Below are positions 33,863-44,529 of a stretch of 64,000 bases of DNA, one piece after another. Location of the stretch: NCBI GenBank assembly GCA_035578905.1, contig JAQJVL010002583.1, forward strand, positions 26,937-90,936. Direction: 5' to 3'. Each line of letters begins with the position of its first letter. Position 1 is the stretch's first letter. This DNA is from Stictocephala bisonia (Eukaryota; Arthropoda; Insecta; Hemiptera; Membracidae). The notes beneath the pieces were generated by a model that made no database searches, was not told the origin of the DNA, and saw nothing but the letters and a program-made list of their open reading frames with translations. The position numbers were made by a program, and so were the translations under genes.

Positions 33863-34594
33863 TTATCCGCAGACTTTGATGATCCTCGTCACATGTCGGC
33901 AGGGGTGGCGGTAGTTTTCAGACAGCTTTTTGGAAGACCTAACACCTCTCAACTCATTACCAACCGTCTTGCACTTCAGTATGGTGGAGACAATGCCTCT
34001 GTGTTTAGTCTAGTTACTAAGGACAGATTCTACGGCAAGCCAACTAAACATGATTATGATGTTGCGTTCCATGACTTGACTGTTAACTTCAAGAAAAATG
34101 GACTTAAACACCTCATATGTTCCCCGATAGGCTGTGTTAGGGATAGAGTTGACTTGACACACTTTGCTAACAACATACTAACATTTCAGCACTGTACAAA
34201 TGCCAAAGTCAGTATTGTTTCATACCATCAGAAATGCTATAAAATACCAATAAATGTAGAATCTCATGATGATTTCTTGCTGCGAATGAAAGAGCTCATA
34301 TGTGGTGAATCACCAGGACCTGCCACTTTTTTGTCCCAGAGCAATAAACATTCCTTGGAAGCCGATGATGGTCTAGATGGAGCTGAATCAACAACTAAAA
34401 ATCTCACTTTGCCAGCGACAGGGAAATCCCTGATTGATGAAATTGCGCCAGTGATATCAGACCAGTGTCAGAAAGTTGTGGTAGTTCCAGGCGACCTCAC
34501 ATTCAGTGAGGTGCTAAAGCAGAGCAGTGGTGATAGTGTTGGTGATATTAGCTCTAGTTCTGTACCTTGTAACCAAAGTTTAATTTGTATTTAG
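33863..34594 (+). CDS. LINE ORF1 with macrodomain (TARG1/OARD1-like), 5'-truncated
   Basis: 243 codons open from 33,863 (first Met at 33,893, 233 residues). The N-terminal 115 residues follow the ADP-ribosylglycohydrolase macrodomain of OARD1/TARG1. SADFDDPRHMSAGVAVVFR matches the 'DxxMGAGIAV.FK' ADP-ribose loop. LVTKDRFYGKPT (40-51) matches 'LITKKR..HKPTYENL', with the Lys that acts as nucleophile in TARG1 retained (K43). CSPIGCVRDRVDL (75-87) matches 'PRIGCGLDRLQW' with the second catalytic Asp kept (D84). A hydrophobic strand VSIVSYH follows. The remaining 115 residues are Ser/Asp-rich and low in structure. The family knowledge is from known macrodomains; that the LINE protein binds or hydrolyses ADP-ribose is inference. 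The part before the D-loop is missing, probably by 5' truncation. Confidence 0.75.
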   Translation, partial: LSADFDDPRHMSAGVAVVFRQLFGRPNTSQLITNRLALQYGGDNASVFSLVTKDRFYGKPTKHDYDVAFHDLTVNFKKNGLKHLICSPIGCVRDRVDLTHFANNILTFQHCTNAKVSIVSYHQKCYKIPINVESHDDFLLRMKELICGESPGPATFLSQSNKHSLEADDGLDGAESTTKNLTLPATGKSLIDEIAPVISDQCQKVVVVPGDLTFSEVLKQSSGDSVGDISSSSVPCNQSLICI

Positions 34595-34610
34595 CACTGC
34601 TGGTTTATCT

Positions 34611-35909
34611 GTGAATCACTCTGAATATAAAAAGACAAATAACACAAATGCTATAAATCAGTTAAAAAATGATTTTGAGATAATTTTTTTAAATATTCAG
34701 GGCCTGGAAAACAAGACCCTAGTTTTAGAAAGCATTTTGTTGAAGAATTTTGATGTAAAAATCGTATGTTTGTCTGAACATTGGCTAGAGTACGAGGAGG
34801 CCATGCTCTCATATCCGGATGACTACTACTGTGTAAGTGCCTTTAGTAGGTATAATCACATAAGAGGCGGAAGTCTGATATTCATAAAAAGCATGCTACA
34901 GGCTGAGGCTTTGGACATAGCTGAATTCTGCCAAGAGTTTCATTTTGAGGCTTCGGCCACTATTATTAAAACAATGAAACTCATAGTAGTGTCCGTATAT
35001 CATTCAACTGCGGGTAACTCAGATATTTTCTTGGAAACACTCGACAAATTCTTAACTTTCCTAGGCTGTTGGTCTGGATATTTTATTGTTATTAGAGGGG
35101 ATTTTAATTCAAACTTTGATATAACTACTAAAAAAAATACTGTTAATAAATTTTTAAATATTTTAAGGCAACACGATTTTTACTGTCTGAATAACAATCC
35201 AACTAGAGGAAACAACTGTTTAGATAATGTATTTGTAAATTATTTCAATCATGATATAAAATGTAACGTGATTTCTTTCCCCTATTCGGATCACGATGCT
35301 CTTTCAGTTAAAATCAATAATTCTCAATTAAGAAACTTATTAAAAAACTCCAGTAAAGAAAACATAACTTATGCTCTTAAGCCAGTAGTTCTTAAAAAGG
35401 TATTTGGTGATTTAACAGATAAACTAAGCACTTATAATTGGCAACTTATGTTCTCTAAATGTTCAGAATCTGATGCTAAAAATATCTTTGATTTATTCTT
35501 TTCTGTATTATGTGACAATATAAATTACTTTACCTCTATTAAGAAAGTCAACTATAGTAGGAAACAGTTAAAAAACAGTTGGTACACTAACGACCTTGAG
35601 AAAATGAGAGATAGACTAATGTGTTTTTATAGCCTGTCAAAAAAACATAAAGATCATGCATTGACTGATTACGTTTTCAAACTAAAAAAGGATTATAAAC
35701 AGGCCATTAAAAAAGCAAAACTGACATATAACACTAGATTCATAGAGAACAGCAAAGACAAGTGTAGGGCTGCATGGGATTTTATAAAAAAGAATTCTTC
35801 GACAGACAGAAAGGTTGCTGGATTAACTTTCACTCCTGACACCTTTAATCAATTTTGCATTACCTCTGTCTCTGACATTAAGCAGAAAATTTCTTTGTCA
35901 AAAAAATAG
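34611..35909 (+). CDS. LINE ORF2, APE-type endonuclease part
   Basis: 432 residues. It shows the apurinic-endonuclease-like signature of non-LTR elements: FLNIQGLENK (Asn 28), CLSEHWL with the metal-binding Glu 56, VSVYH (127-131), GDFNSNF (163-169), CLDNVFVNY (203-211) and SDHDALSV (226-233). The catalytic Asp/Asn/His residues are all present. The C-terminal 190 residues form the basic linker to the RT. The frame stops at 35,907-35,909 because of one extra A in an A7 run. Reading past it joins directly to the RT frame, so ORF2 was originally one protein. The enzyme nicks the target DNA to prime reverse transcription. Confidence 0.92.
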   Translation: MNHSEYKKTNNTNAINQLKNDFEIIFLNIQGLENKTLVLESILLKNFDVKIVCLSEHWLEYEEAMLSYPDDYYCVSAFSRYNHIRGGSLIFIKSMLQAEALDIAEFCQEFHFEASATIIKTMKLIVVSVYHSTAGNSDIFLETLDKFLTFLGCWSGYFIVIRGDFNSNFDITTKKNTVNKFLNILRQHDFYCLNNNPTRGNNCLDNVFVNYFNHDIKCNVISFPYSDHDALSVKINNSQLRNLLKNSSKENITYALKPVVLKKVFGDLTDKLSTYNWQLMFSKCSESDAKNIFDLFFSVLCDNINYFTSIKKVNYSRKQLKNSWYTNDLEKMRDRLMCFYSLSKKHKDHALTDYVFKLKKDYKQAIKKAKLTYNTRFIENSKDKCRAAWDFIKKNSSTDRKVAGLTFTPDTFNQFCITSVSDIKQKISLSKK

Positions 35910-35922
35910 TCCTATTGATTTT

Positions 35923-37481
35923 TTGCAACAGAGCACTGTACCCCCAACACACTTTGAATTCAAAACAATTTCTATTGATCACGTCATAAATGCAGCTAAG
36001 AGGTTGAGTAGGTCAGACAGCAATGATATATATAATATGTCAAACAACCTTTTGAAAACTATTATAATTAGTATTGCTGAACCATTAACAAATTGTATCA
36101 ATCTATGTATCAGGGAGGGATATTATCCAAATCAATTGAAAATATCACGTGTTTGTCCTGTCTATAAAAAGGGTTCTAAATACAAACCCGAAAATTATCG
36201 ACCTATATCAGTAATTCCAATTATATCTAAATTGTTTGAGATGTTGGTATTTGATCAGATTAGTTCCTTCTTTGAGGAAAATGATATTCTAAGCAACTCA
36301 CAATTTGGTTTTCGGAGCGGTAAATCTACGTCACACGCAATGGATAAACTCTTAAGAGAAATCAAAAAAGCTTTTGAAGATAAATGTTTTGCTCAGATCA
36401 CATTTTGCGATCTGAACAAAGCTTTTGACTGTGTCAACCACTCTGATCTTCTATCTAAATTACAGTATTATGGCATTAATGGCTTAGCTCTAAATTTGTT
36501 TCAATCTTATTTAAATAATAGAAAACAAAAAGTTCTTATTAATGGTCTGTGGTCACAAGAAGCTACAGTATCGTTTGGAGTACCACAAGGCTCAGTGCTT
36601 GGGCCTTTTTTATTCTTAATCTCTATAAACGACCTTCCATCATCTGTTCCGACACCCACTGTTCTATACGCGGACGATACAACTATTTTAAATATTAATA
36701 AAGACTTCAATGATGTTAAATTGTTAGCTAAGAGTACACTGACAACTGTTCATGATTGGTTTAATTCCAATGGGTTCCTTTTAAATCAGGAAAAAACACA
36801 AAATGTGTTATTTAGTACCAAAAATACGGATGAGGATGATTCGTCAGATTTCTCATATTCCAATAGTGTGAAATTTCTTGGAATTTTGCTGGATAGGCAC
36901 CTGACCTGGGATTGTCACGTAGAATATTTGAGTCGTAGGCTCTCGAGGGTAATTTTTCTATTGAAGCGTCTACAATCCTGCGTTGATTCTAACTATGTTA
37001 AAATTGCCTATTTTTCTTATTTCCAGTCAATTATTAGGTATGGTTTAATATATTGGGGTAATGCCAACAGAATTTCGGAAATCCTTATCTTACAAAAAAA
37101 GTTTTAAGAATAATTAACAAATCCCACAACACAGATCATTGTAAGCCAATCTTCATTAAACTGCAATTACAGACAATTATTAATCTATATATATTTGATA
37201 TAATTAACTATGTTTTTAATAATAAAGATATACTACATCTTAATAATACAGTGCATAGTTATAATACAAGGCAAAAAAGTCAAGCAATTATTGGTTTTAA
37301 TAGATTGAGTAAATCTATTAATAGTCACTCGGTTATTTGTTTGAGGATATATAATTGTTTTATACCTATAATTGAAAAGTATACAGAGAAAACATTTTTA
37401 ACAAAGCTTTATACCTGGCTGTTGAATAATCCTTTTTATTCTATTGATGAATTTTTCAACTTGAAAAACATTGATTTTTAA
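35923..37481 (+). pseudogene. LINE ORF2, reverse transcriptase part
   Basis: 394 residues in one frame: VCPVYKKGSKYKPENYRPIS (78-97), QFGFRSGKST, FCDLNKAFDCVNH with the first catalytic Asp (163), [11 protein letters not shown] (218-228), LYADDTTIL (248-256) and VKFLGILLDRHLTWD. A one-base loss in an A/T run near 37,095 closes the frame. The last 76 or so codons (from about 37,251, SYNTRQKSQAIIGFNRLSKS) continue in another frame to 37,481. With the break at 35,908 this gives two lesions, both in homopolymers, and otherwise every catalytic residue is retained. The 3' UTR is about 190 bp. Confidence 0.92.
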
Positions 37482-37718
37482 CATTAATAATATATCTGTG
37501 TTTTAACAATTATGTTCTGTAGAGTTTACATTGACATTTTTGATTCTATTTGTGTATAGAAATAAGAAATTATTGATATATTTTTGGACTTAGCATGTAT
37601 GCTGTACTATGACTTTGTCGATACTGTAATATGTAACATGGCAATAAACGATTGATTGATTGATTGATTGTTGGTACAGCATCGTGGTTACAACTTTGCT
37701 CACTATTATTGAAATATT

Positions 37719-38163
37719 TCTATATATAAAAGGCAAAGACCTAACTAATTCTCCAACTTCCCATTTGGTAGAATTTTCAACACTGTTTCCTTAGAGCTTA
37801 ATTAGGACAAATGAAGTATTTTCATCTTGATAAAATGTCCTAAGGGATAGAAACCGCCCCTAAAAGATTGTTCAATAGGATAACATTGGGTTCATTTTAC
37901 TAAATTAATAACAGCTGTTTTGTAAATAAATAAACATTCATTTTGTAGGTTTGACAAACAAAAATTATTAATAAAATAGGCAGCAACTCAAGTAGTGTTA
38001 GTGAGATACTGTAAATAAATATAATATTATTATGATTTTATTTTATACAGTTAATGTACTATTATTTGTAGTCAAAAGTCAAATGCCAAGGCCAAAGGGC
38101 GAGGTGTATCGAGCACAGCGAACGTCAGGGTTGGAATGCGAAGCATGCAGGGGTGTCCCCTAG
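37719..38163 (+). mobile_element. Non-autonomous Helitron
   Basis: Starts TCTATATATAAAAGGC and ends with a short GCGAAGC hairpin region followed by CTAG (38,160-38,163) and a T. A TC 5' end and a CTRR 3' end preceded by a hairpin are the Helitron signature. No target duplication is expected or seen. 445 bp with no coding capacity. Confidence 0.62.
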
Positions 38164-39610
38164 TTTGATATAAAACCCCTAACCAAAGGCACATCATGGG
38201 GGTTCGACAGAGAAGCTATTTTTACTTTGAAATAATCAATGAACCCCGAAAATTTAGTTTCCTCTCAGGTACAGCCTTTCATGTTTGTGAATACATTTAA
38301 TTAGGGGTTTAATAAAAATGTTGCTTATTTCAGTTTTACAGGTGTTATTGGTAAAACAATTAAGGTTACAGTTTTGGACTTTCTCGTGTATTTATTTACG
38401 AGAAACAATATCACACTACATTATAATAAAATAGCATTATTCATTATAAAAATGAAACATGTTCAAATTAAACTACATTTTCAATACATATTCTCAACTA
38501 TTCCAAGTCCTGCCAATTAACCATCCCCCTCCCCAACGCACTGCTGGGATGTTATCGTTGTTATCGGCCAACTGCTCTTTTCCGATTACTTAACATATCA
38601 ATCTGTAAGAGCTGTAACATCTATAATTTTATATCTAATGTTCTTGGATGTCATTCTGCTTTTTTGACTTTAGAAACTAGATAGATAACTGTCCACTATG
38701 GGTGCCATGAAGCCAGCTTTCCTGTTTGGTAATTTGGCTGTCACAAATAGTGCCAGCGGTCTCTCTGACTCTCTCCAACACACACTGAAGTTACTAATAG
38801 CTGAGCTAATAGTACGCCAAACAGTCGTCTAAGCGCTTATTAGAAACCAGTCACCATTAGATAGCAGCAGAGACACACATCTACATAAAAAAAGCATTGC
38901 CTTGGACAGTATGTTTCTAGAGTCGATGCTGTTTTTCTCAATGGACATGCTGATTTTTTTTCTAGGTCCATATTTCTCAAATGTTTATAGTTGTTTTTAT
39001 AGTAGCTTTACTATGGTAGGACATCAGAATGGTAAGTTAATAATTTGGAACAACTTTCTTTAAAAACCACTTTTAAAAAATTTTATAGTTACAAACATAA
39101 GATTATTTTTAAAAAACCAACTTATACATAGTTTTAGTTTTATACACTCAATCAAAGAGAGTTATTACAGCTCTGTAGTTAGTTTTTTGCACATTATTTT
39201 GCTAATGAAAATAGGCAAACAATCAGACAAAAAGACTTGATCTTATTGCCTACAAGTTTCACAGTGATTTCTGGCTCATTATTGTATAAATCCAAGAAGT
39301 ATCAAGTTAAGGACTATGTTTTTATACCAATATCTCCTTGTGAGATAGTAAACTGAAGTCAACCAAAATTGATAAAAGCATACTCCCTCCGCCAACTGAG
39401 CTGATTGTATACAGATTTTGTAAACATCTTAGTTATGATTTAAATTTACATACTTAAAATACATATAATTATAGTTAAGCTAAGAAAAAGTGTAGATTAT
39501 TTTATGTTTAAGCAGCAGTCAATACGTTTTAGCAGCTAAAGGAGCTTATAAAATAAGGATTATAAATGTAAAAAACAGGAAATCTTAGATATATTCCACG
39601 CTTTTTACAG
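38164..39610. other. Intron, nothing recognised
   Basis: Last part of the intron before the final DRC2 exon; no repeat or coding structure identified. The acceptor is TTTTTACAG. Confidence 0.45.
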
Positions 39611-39775
39611 GATGATTGTAACAACCCTTTTCGCCTGTTTTGGAGAAAGTATGCTAGAGTTAATGTGATAAAAGAAAAGCTGGAGAAGGTGCACGAAGAC
39701 CTTGTAAAAGAAAACAAAGACCTCACAGAGCAGCTGCAATTTGCATTAGAGATCATAGCTCAGACAAGAGTTTAA
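39611..39775 (+). CDS. CCDC65: DRC2/CCDC65-like gene, terminal exon
   Basis: Acceptor CTTTTTACAG ending 39,610 and stop TAA at 39,773-39,775. Fifty-four residues in phase 0 after the exon ending at 33,621. LFWRKYARVNVIKEKL matches the CCDC65 'NFWKRYNKVKLEQL' motif and ENKDLTEQLQFALE matches 'NGKLREMLKQYLDG'. The protein ends about ten residues after this, without the roughly 60-residue tail of vertebrate CCDC65. The segment between 'EEKVLPF' and this motif is also short, so one small exon could be missing or the insect protein is compact. Poly(A) signals AATAAA occur at about 39,866 and 39,967. The six exons give 349 residues. Confidence 0.88.
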   Translation, partial: DDCNNPFRLFWRKYARVNVIKEKLEKVHEDLVKENKDLTEQLQFALEIIAQTRV

Positions 39776-40289
39776 AAAAACTAAATGAGAAAATCCCTCA
39801 ATTTATTTTGTTTGAACTTTTTGTTGCTACAGTAATACAAATCTATGTTGAATAATGAAACTAAAATAAATTTTGCTTGGCTTGTGCTGATAGACCTACT
39901 GATAAATCTTTAAATTGTTTTATAGACTGTTTTTAGCTTTTAATGGTTATACACCACATGATTTTGAATAAAATAAAAAGGAACAGTAAGTCTCAGTTAT
40001 TACGTGAATTAGAGATAGTTAATATGACGTTATAATGTTAGCTTCACTATGAAAGAACGACAAATGTTTCATAGAAATTATAGAGAGTAATGTACAATTT
40101 GTTTATTCAAAAAGTTAATAATTTTTGTTGATAAGTTAATTTGAATATGTTGATTATTAGTAATTTTTATCTGAAAGATTGGTCTGAGAGATCTGGAAAA
40201 AGATATTTTCCATAATTTACGTAGCAACAATAAGAAAATATAACTATAATTTACTACATCACTAGTACTTTTTTTCAATAAAAATGTCA
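39776..40289. other. DRC2 3' UTR and downstream spacer
   Basis: AATAAA hexamers near 39,866 and 39,967 probably end the transcript. The remainder is AT-rich with no recognised feature. Confidence 0.5.
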
Positions 40290-40425
40290 CGTTCCAGTTC
40301 ACAAGGGCCTGCAGGCCTACAAGTGAACTTCATTCAACAAATGAAATACTGATTGTTATCTCAGATGGGGATTCAAACCTTGGACAATGCACTCTGAGGC
40401 CTTGGCCACTGAGCCTCCATGCCAC
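40290..40425 (-). repeat. tRNA-derived SINE, family A, copy 1
   Basis: Minus strand: GTGGCATGGAGGCTCAGTGG carries an A box and GGTTTGAATCCCC a B box of the RNA polymerase III promoter. A GAACTTCATTCAACAAATG body and a GGGCCTGCAGG 3' part follow. The same body is in the copy at 42,870-43,009. Confidence 0.75.
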
Positions 40426-40655
40426 TATCTAAATTATTACAGATTATCCCAATACATCGGCAAACCAAAAGAGCAGTCAATCAAACTCTCTTTTATAAAG
40501 CCAAATCAAACACACAATTTATAGAATAAGGTACAGACTCACACATATAATCTTAATATATAAAATCCAAAAACCATGTACTTACTCATCATGAATCTCC
40601 CGTACTACCCAACAGATTTTGATAAAATTTTAAGGGATGTTAGCTTTTATATCAT

Positions 40656-40925
40656 TGGTCGGTAGCGTAGTTGGTTCAATCCCAACTTCATGTGCTAAAG
40701 GTTCTCACTTTGATCCCAATCAGAGTCATGCTAAATTTTGAGAGGGATCAGATGATACCACTGGCTGTTCATTTGTCATTCGGCTATTAATTAACTTTCT
40801 AAGGAATGGTCGCCCTTAGTTTGTAACAATGACTAAATTCGCTCACATACACTCATTCGAAATCCATATTTGCCCATATCTTGATGATCGGCGTCTTATG
40901 AATAAAATAGACATGCTAAGAAATG
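40656..40925 (+). repeat. tRNA-derived SINE, family B
   Basis: Head GGTCGGTAGCGTAGTTGG fits the A box consensus (TRGCNNAGTNGG). A B-box-like TTTGATCCCAATC follows about 45 bases later. The body ends with ACTCATTCGAAATCCATAT, a TTGATGATCGGCGTCTTA block and AATAAAATAG. The body or tail recurs at about 7,935-8,010 (minus) and 60,545-60,612 (plus), so this is a dispersed family. Confidence 0.72.
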
Positions 40926-41028
40926 ATTTCTTAAAATTCCATTCCTAAGAGGTAGAAACAGCCCATTAAACTTTCCTTTTTCCATAAGAGACAGAAATTA
41001 GTATTTAATTTAATTCAATTGTTTATTT

Positions 41029-41530
41029 CGAACAGCTGATAAAAAAAAACATAACTATGATACAAAAGCTTGGCTTAGGCCAACTACTGGTTTTAATTAT
41101 GAACAGAGAATAAAAGAATAAAGAACTTTATTGTTATTGATCACAGTGTGAAATAGACAGAGTCAATATGAGTATTTTACAACAGAATTGAAAACAAAAT
41201 TCAATATTTGAAAATACTATTAATGTAATAGTAACATTTTTGTCAATAAATAAATAAGATAACAAGAAAAGCAATTAAAATATTTTTAAGGTAATTTCTA
41301 CAACTCCAAACATGATTGCACTACTTTGCAATGCCCTAAATTAGACTTATAGGTTTTTCTAGAATATAGAACTTTGTTAGCTAGGAGAGTTGCAGCAGGC
41401 TGAGTTGTTATATTGATGTGATGGTTTAAAGAGAACCCTGGGGGTAGGGTAAGCAAGCGTAGAGTAACCCCTAGCGAAGCAAGGCTCTTAGCTAGTCTTA
41501 ATACAATCAGATTATTTTCATACGGCAATA
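41029..41530 (-). repeat. Possible LINE 3' end, minus strand
   Basis: A 76-codon minus-strand frame (41,528-41,298: YENNLIVLRLAKSLASLG and onward) followed by AT-rich sequence with AATAAAG-type ends near 41,030 and 41,110 resembles the C-terminus and tail of a retroposon. No RT motif is present and the family is unknown. Confidence 0.3.
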
Positions 41531-42255
41531 TTGTATTGTTTTACTTGACATCTGTTGCATGAATCACTGAACCAAGGTCATGCAAGGATTTGGCAGAGTG
41601 GATGAACCCTGCACTATGTCTAATGCCCCAATATATCCATGAGCATTTATTAAAATCCTATAAATAATAATTACTACAGTTTACCTCCTTTACCAAAAAC
41701 GGTAATATCGGAAATCGAAAATAATTTTTCTTAAAATAACTAATATCTCTCTACAGTATATATTGTACTGATTTTACAGAAAATATTGTTGAAAATCTGT
41801 AGCTATTAGGTATATTTTTATTATAAGTAATTATTGTTATTCAACTAGCAGAGAGAACTTCATCGGGATGGACACTACTGCTTTAATTATGTCAGCTATG
41901 TAAATGGCCAATTTACTATATATCTTATATTATTAATAATAGTAGGCAGGAGCCCAGCAATTCAGATCCTCAAAGTGGCCATTACTTAGCAGTTTAGTGC
42001 CAAACTTCCAAAATACTTCTTTCGGTACAGTCTTGAACACCATATACTGAGACTTATTTGTGAGGACCAGATTTGACCACGAGATTGTTGGGGAAATGAG
42101 GTAGATTTTACCAAAACGTGAAACACCTAGTGTGAGATAAAAGAATACCAAGGAAACCTAAATTAATATTGTATTGGCATTAAGACTTATGCCCCTGCAG
42201 TTACATACGCAGCTGAGACTTGGAAGATGGAGATTAATTGAAGCAGGTTACAGGC

Positions 42256-42256
<1 letters not shown>

Positions 42257-42296
<40 letters not shown>

Positions 42297-42710
42297 ATAC
42301 AGCAGGATACAGCCAGGAGGCAAATGGGTTTTTAGAGCAATTAAGGGTATGACAAAAAGGAATAGAATTAGAAATTTGAGAGACCTGGTGGAAAAGCATG
42401 AAAAAGAATTGAAAAATCAAACATTAGGTGGTATAATAATAATATCTTTATTGTAGGTTCGATTAGTTACATAATATAGTACAAAATGGTATGGGAATGT
42501 TAAGCGAATGAAAGAGGACATAATACCAAGAAAATGAGAGTGATATGAATTATAGGAAGAAGACAAAGAAGTAGATGGAGTGACAACTTGAGAAGGGGAG
42601 CAGCGTGGGCTGAGGTATGTGAGGGGGAACTGTGGAGAGACAGAGATAGATGGTGCAGGATAGTGAATACCCAGGAATGAACTGGATGGGAACAGATGTA
42701 TGTATGTACT
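42257..42710 (+). pseudogene. LINE ORF2 C-terminal fragment
   Basis: After a long T tract (42,257-42,295) the plus strand reads, across frame changes, the C-terminal pattern of RTE/R1-type endonuclease-RT proteins: TKRNRIRNLRDLVEKHEKEL, then WYGNVKRMKEDIIPRK, GRRQRSRWSDNLRRGAAWAE and LWRDRDRWCRIVN. About 55 bp of AT-rich sequence is inserted between the first two. The stretch is non-functional. Confidence 0.7.
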
Positions 42711-42869
42711 GTGCCTTATTTAGTAGAGAAAATCTTAAAGCTTTGATCTTTAGTTTTCTTCTAAAGCAGGGGCTGAAAAAATCCTACACTTAACATTGAA
42801 TCTTAATTTTTCTCATGATTATTAAATCAATGTCGATCCACAAACATAGAACACAGGGGTTGTTATTTT

Positions 42870-43009
42870 TTTCACTCCCCAGTTGACATGGGCCCTCAGG
42901 GCTGTGCGTCAACTTTATTCAAAGACTGAAGTACCGACCATTGGCTCAGTGGGGATTCGAACAGTGGGGGAGGGAACCTTGCCCTTGCCTTAGCCACTGA
43001 GCCACCACA
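42870..43009 (-). repeat. tRNA-derived SINE, family A, copy 2
   Basis: Minus strand: GTGGTGGCTCAGTGGCTAAGG (A box TGGCTCAGTGG) and GTTCGAATCCCCACTGAG (B box), then TTGAATAAAGTTGACGCAC. The body aligns with the copy at 40,290-40,425. Confidence 0.78.
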
Positions 43010-44036
43010 AACCTCACATATGTGCATTCAATGACAGTCATGAATATTGAATATCTGTTGCACGCTTTAAGAACTCTGGAGTGTCGCGACATCTAACCAC
43101 TCTAACTTCATGCAATATACAAACCTATCATGTGGTCAATGCACTCCTTATTGATAATATTGCACAACAGGTGTTTTCTCTCAATATTGTTTGAGAATTT
43201 GATATGGGCAAATTTTCAATACATTGCTTGTAACATATTTGTCAATTTTTAATGGCTGGCAGAAAGTATAGCATTGAGGATTCTGTGCATTTAACCCAGC
43301 AGATATGTTAATCCACTGACTAGGATTTCTTTTACATTTTGTGTTTATTTGTTATGAGTGCTTCTTGGGTCACTTTTTTGTGGTATTTATGTTAAATTTT
43401 AATACAATATTTGAAATAAAATAAAATTTACAAAAAATCCTTACCTTTTGAGGCCCAAGAACCTTTAACCTAAGATTTTAAACCATTGGAGGTTCAAAGC
43501 ACTAATTAAAAATGATAAGAAATGTTTTTGTTACACAAAACATGTAATTGCATTATTGTGGACATCAGTTTTTTTTTTAAGAAAACAATCACTATCAACA
43601 GGCAACTAAAACTATCTTAGAACCAAATTATGTTTAGAGTGGTAAAGTTTTAACATCTGTTAAGAAACATAAAACTGATCCTTTTCATTTAACAAAATAA
43701 TTTAATGATCTTATGTTAAAAGTTGTAGCATAGCAAAGTTCCAATTTGCAATATTAAAAATAACGGGTTTAAAAATATCTCCCTTCTATTTTCACTATAA
43801 TAGTAATATTTATTTTTAACTCAAAATCTGTTTGGTCTCTCTGATTGAAATAAAAAGCCATTGTATTATATGCGAGATAAGAACACTGGGCAAGCTAAAC
43901 CACCCTCTAAACACACCACCCTTGTTGATACCAACAAGGCACAAATAAAGAATAATATCATAAATTATTATTAATTAATATTCAATAAATTGAAAAACAA
44001 CTTTACTAGGAACATAATGTCAACAAATATATACAA
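43010..44036. other. Non-coding, nothing recognised
   Basis: AT-rich spacer between a SINE and a TTAA-flanked MITE. Confidence 0.45.
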
Positions 44037-44040
44037 TTAA

Positions 44041-44309
44041 CATGTTCACTGCTCATAAAATATTATGTCCTTTCACATATGCGTCATTTCTGAATAATAT
44101 CTAATAAACAACAAAAACCTAAAACTAAAAACGAACACACCTCAAAAGTCACATAACCTCCCAAACACAGATCTACAGTACGCAAAACAATAACCCACAA
44201 CAATGAACCAGTAATTGGCAATAATCAGTCCATGACGCACGAGTGTGTCGTCTGCACATGGCACAAGGTCAACTTTACGCAAAAGCGTGTGTTTCCCACA
44301 GTGAACACA
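44041..44309. mobile_element. piggyBac-like MITE flanked by TTAA
   Basis: 269 bp between TTAA at 44,037-44,040 and 44,310-44,313. The ends read CATGTTCACTG and, in complement, TGTGTTCACTGTGGG, so the short inverted repeat is imperfect but centred on GTTCACTG. This resembles the ACATTGAGTGTGG terminus of the piggyBac remnant at 49,557. Confidence 0.55.
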
Positions 44310-44529
44310 TTAAGTAGATTCAAAAATTGTAATAAAACAGCACAGTTATCAAAGAACAATATATTTGAACAATCAAAAAAATGGAACTGATCTTAATATT
44401 GAATACTGCATTTGTATATTTTATACATAAAAGAAGTATTTTTGAACATAAAATACTCAACAGATTTACCACTCTATAAAAAAGTATGACAAAATTGAAT
44501 CAGTCACAAAAACTAACCATCCTAATTAT

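Larger units (their letters stand above)
33861..37673 (+). mobile_element. Non-LTR retrotransposon with macrodomain ORF, APE endonuclease and RT
   Basis: A 3.8-kb LINE inserted in a DRC2 intron. It has three blocks in order: a macrodomain-like ORF1 (33,863-34,594), an APE-type endonuclease (34,611-35,909) and an RT (35,923-37,107, continuing out of frame to 37,481). The 3' end is AATAAACGATTGATTGATTG with (GATT)n instead of poly(A). Protein similarity places it in the broad CR1/Jockey group; the exact clade needs a tree. The 5' end appears truncated, because ORF1 lacks its expected first strand and its frame is closed at 33,860. Confidence 0.88.

Noticed and set aside
42187..42420. Minus-strand 77-codon frame with a poly-lysine tract
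   Set aside because: The lysines are the translated poly(T)/poly(A) tract at 42,257-42,295; the rest is antisense of a LINE fragment.
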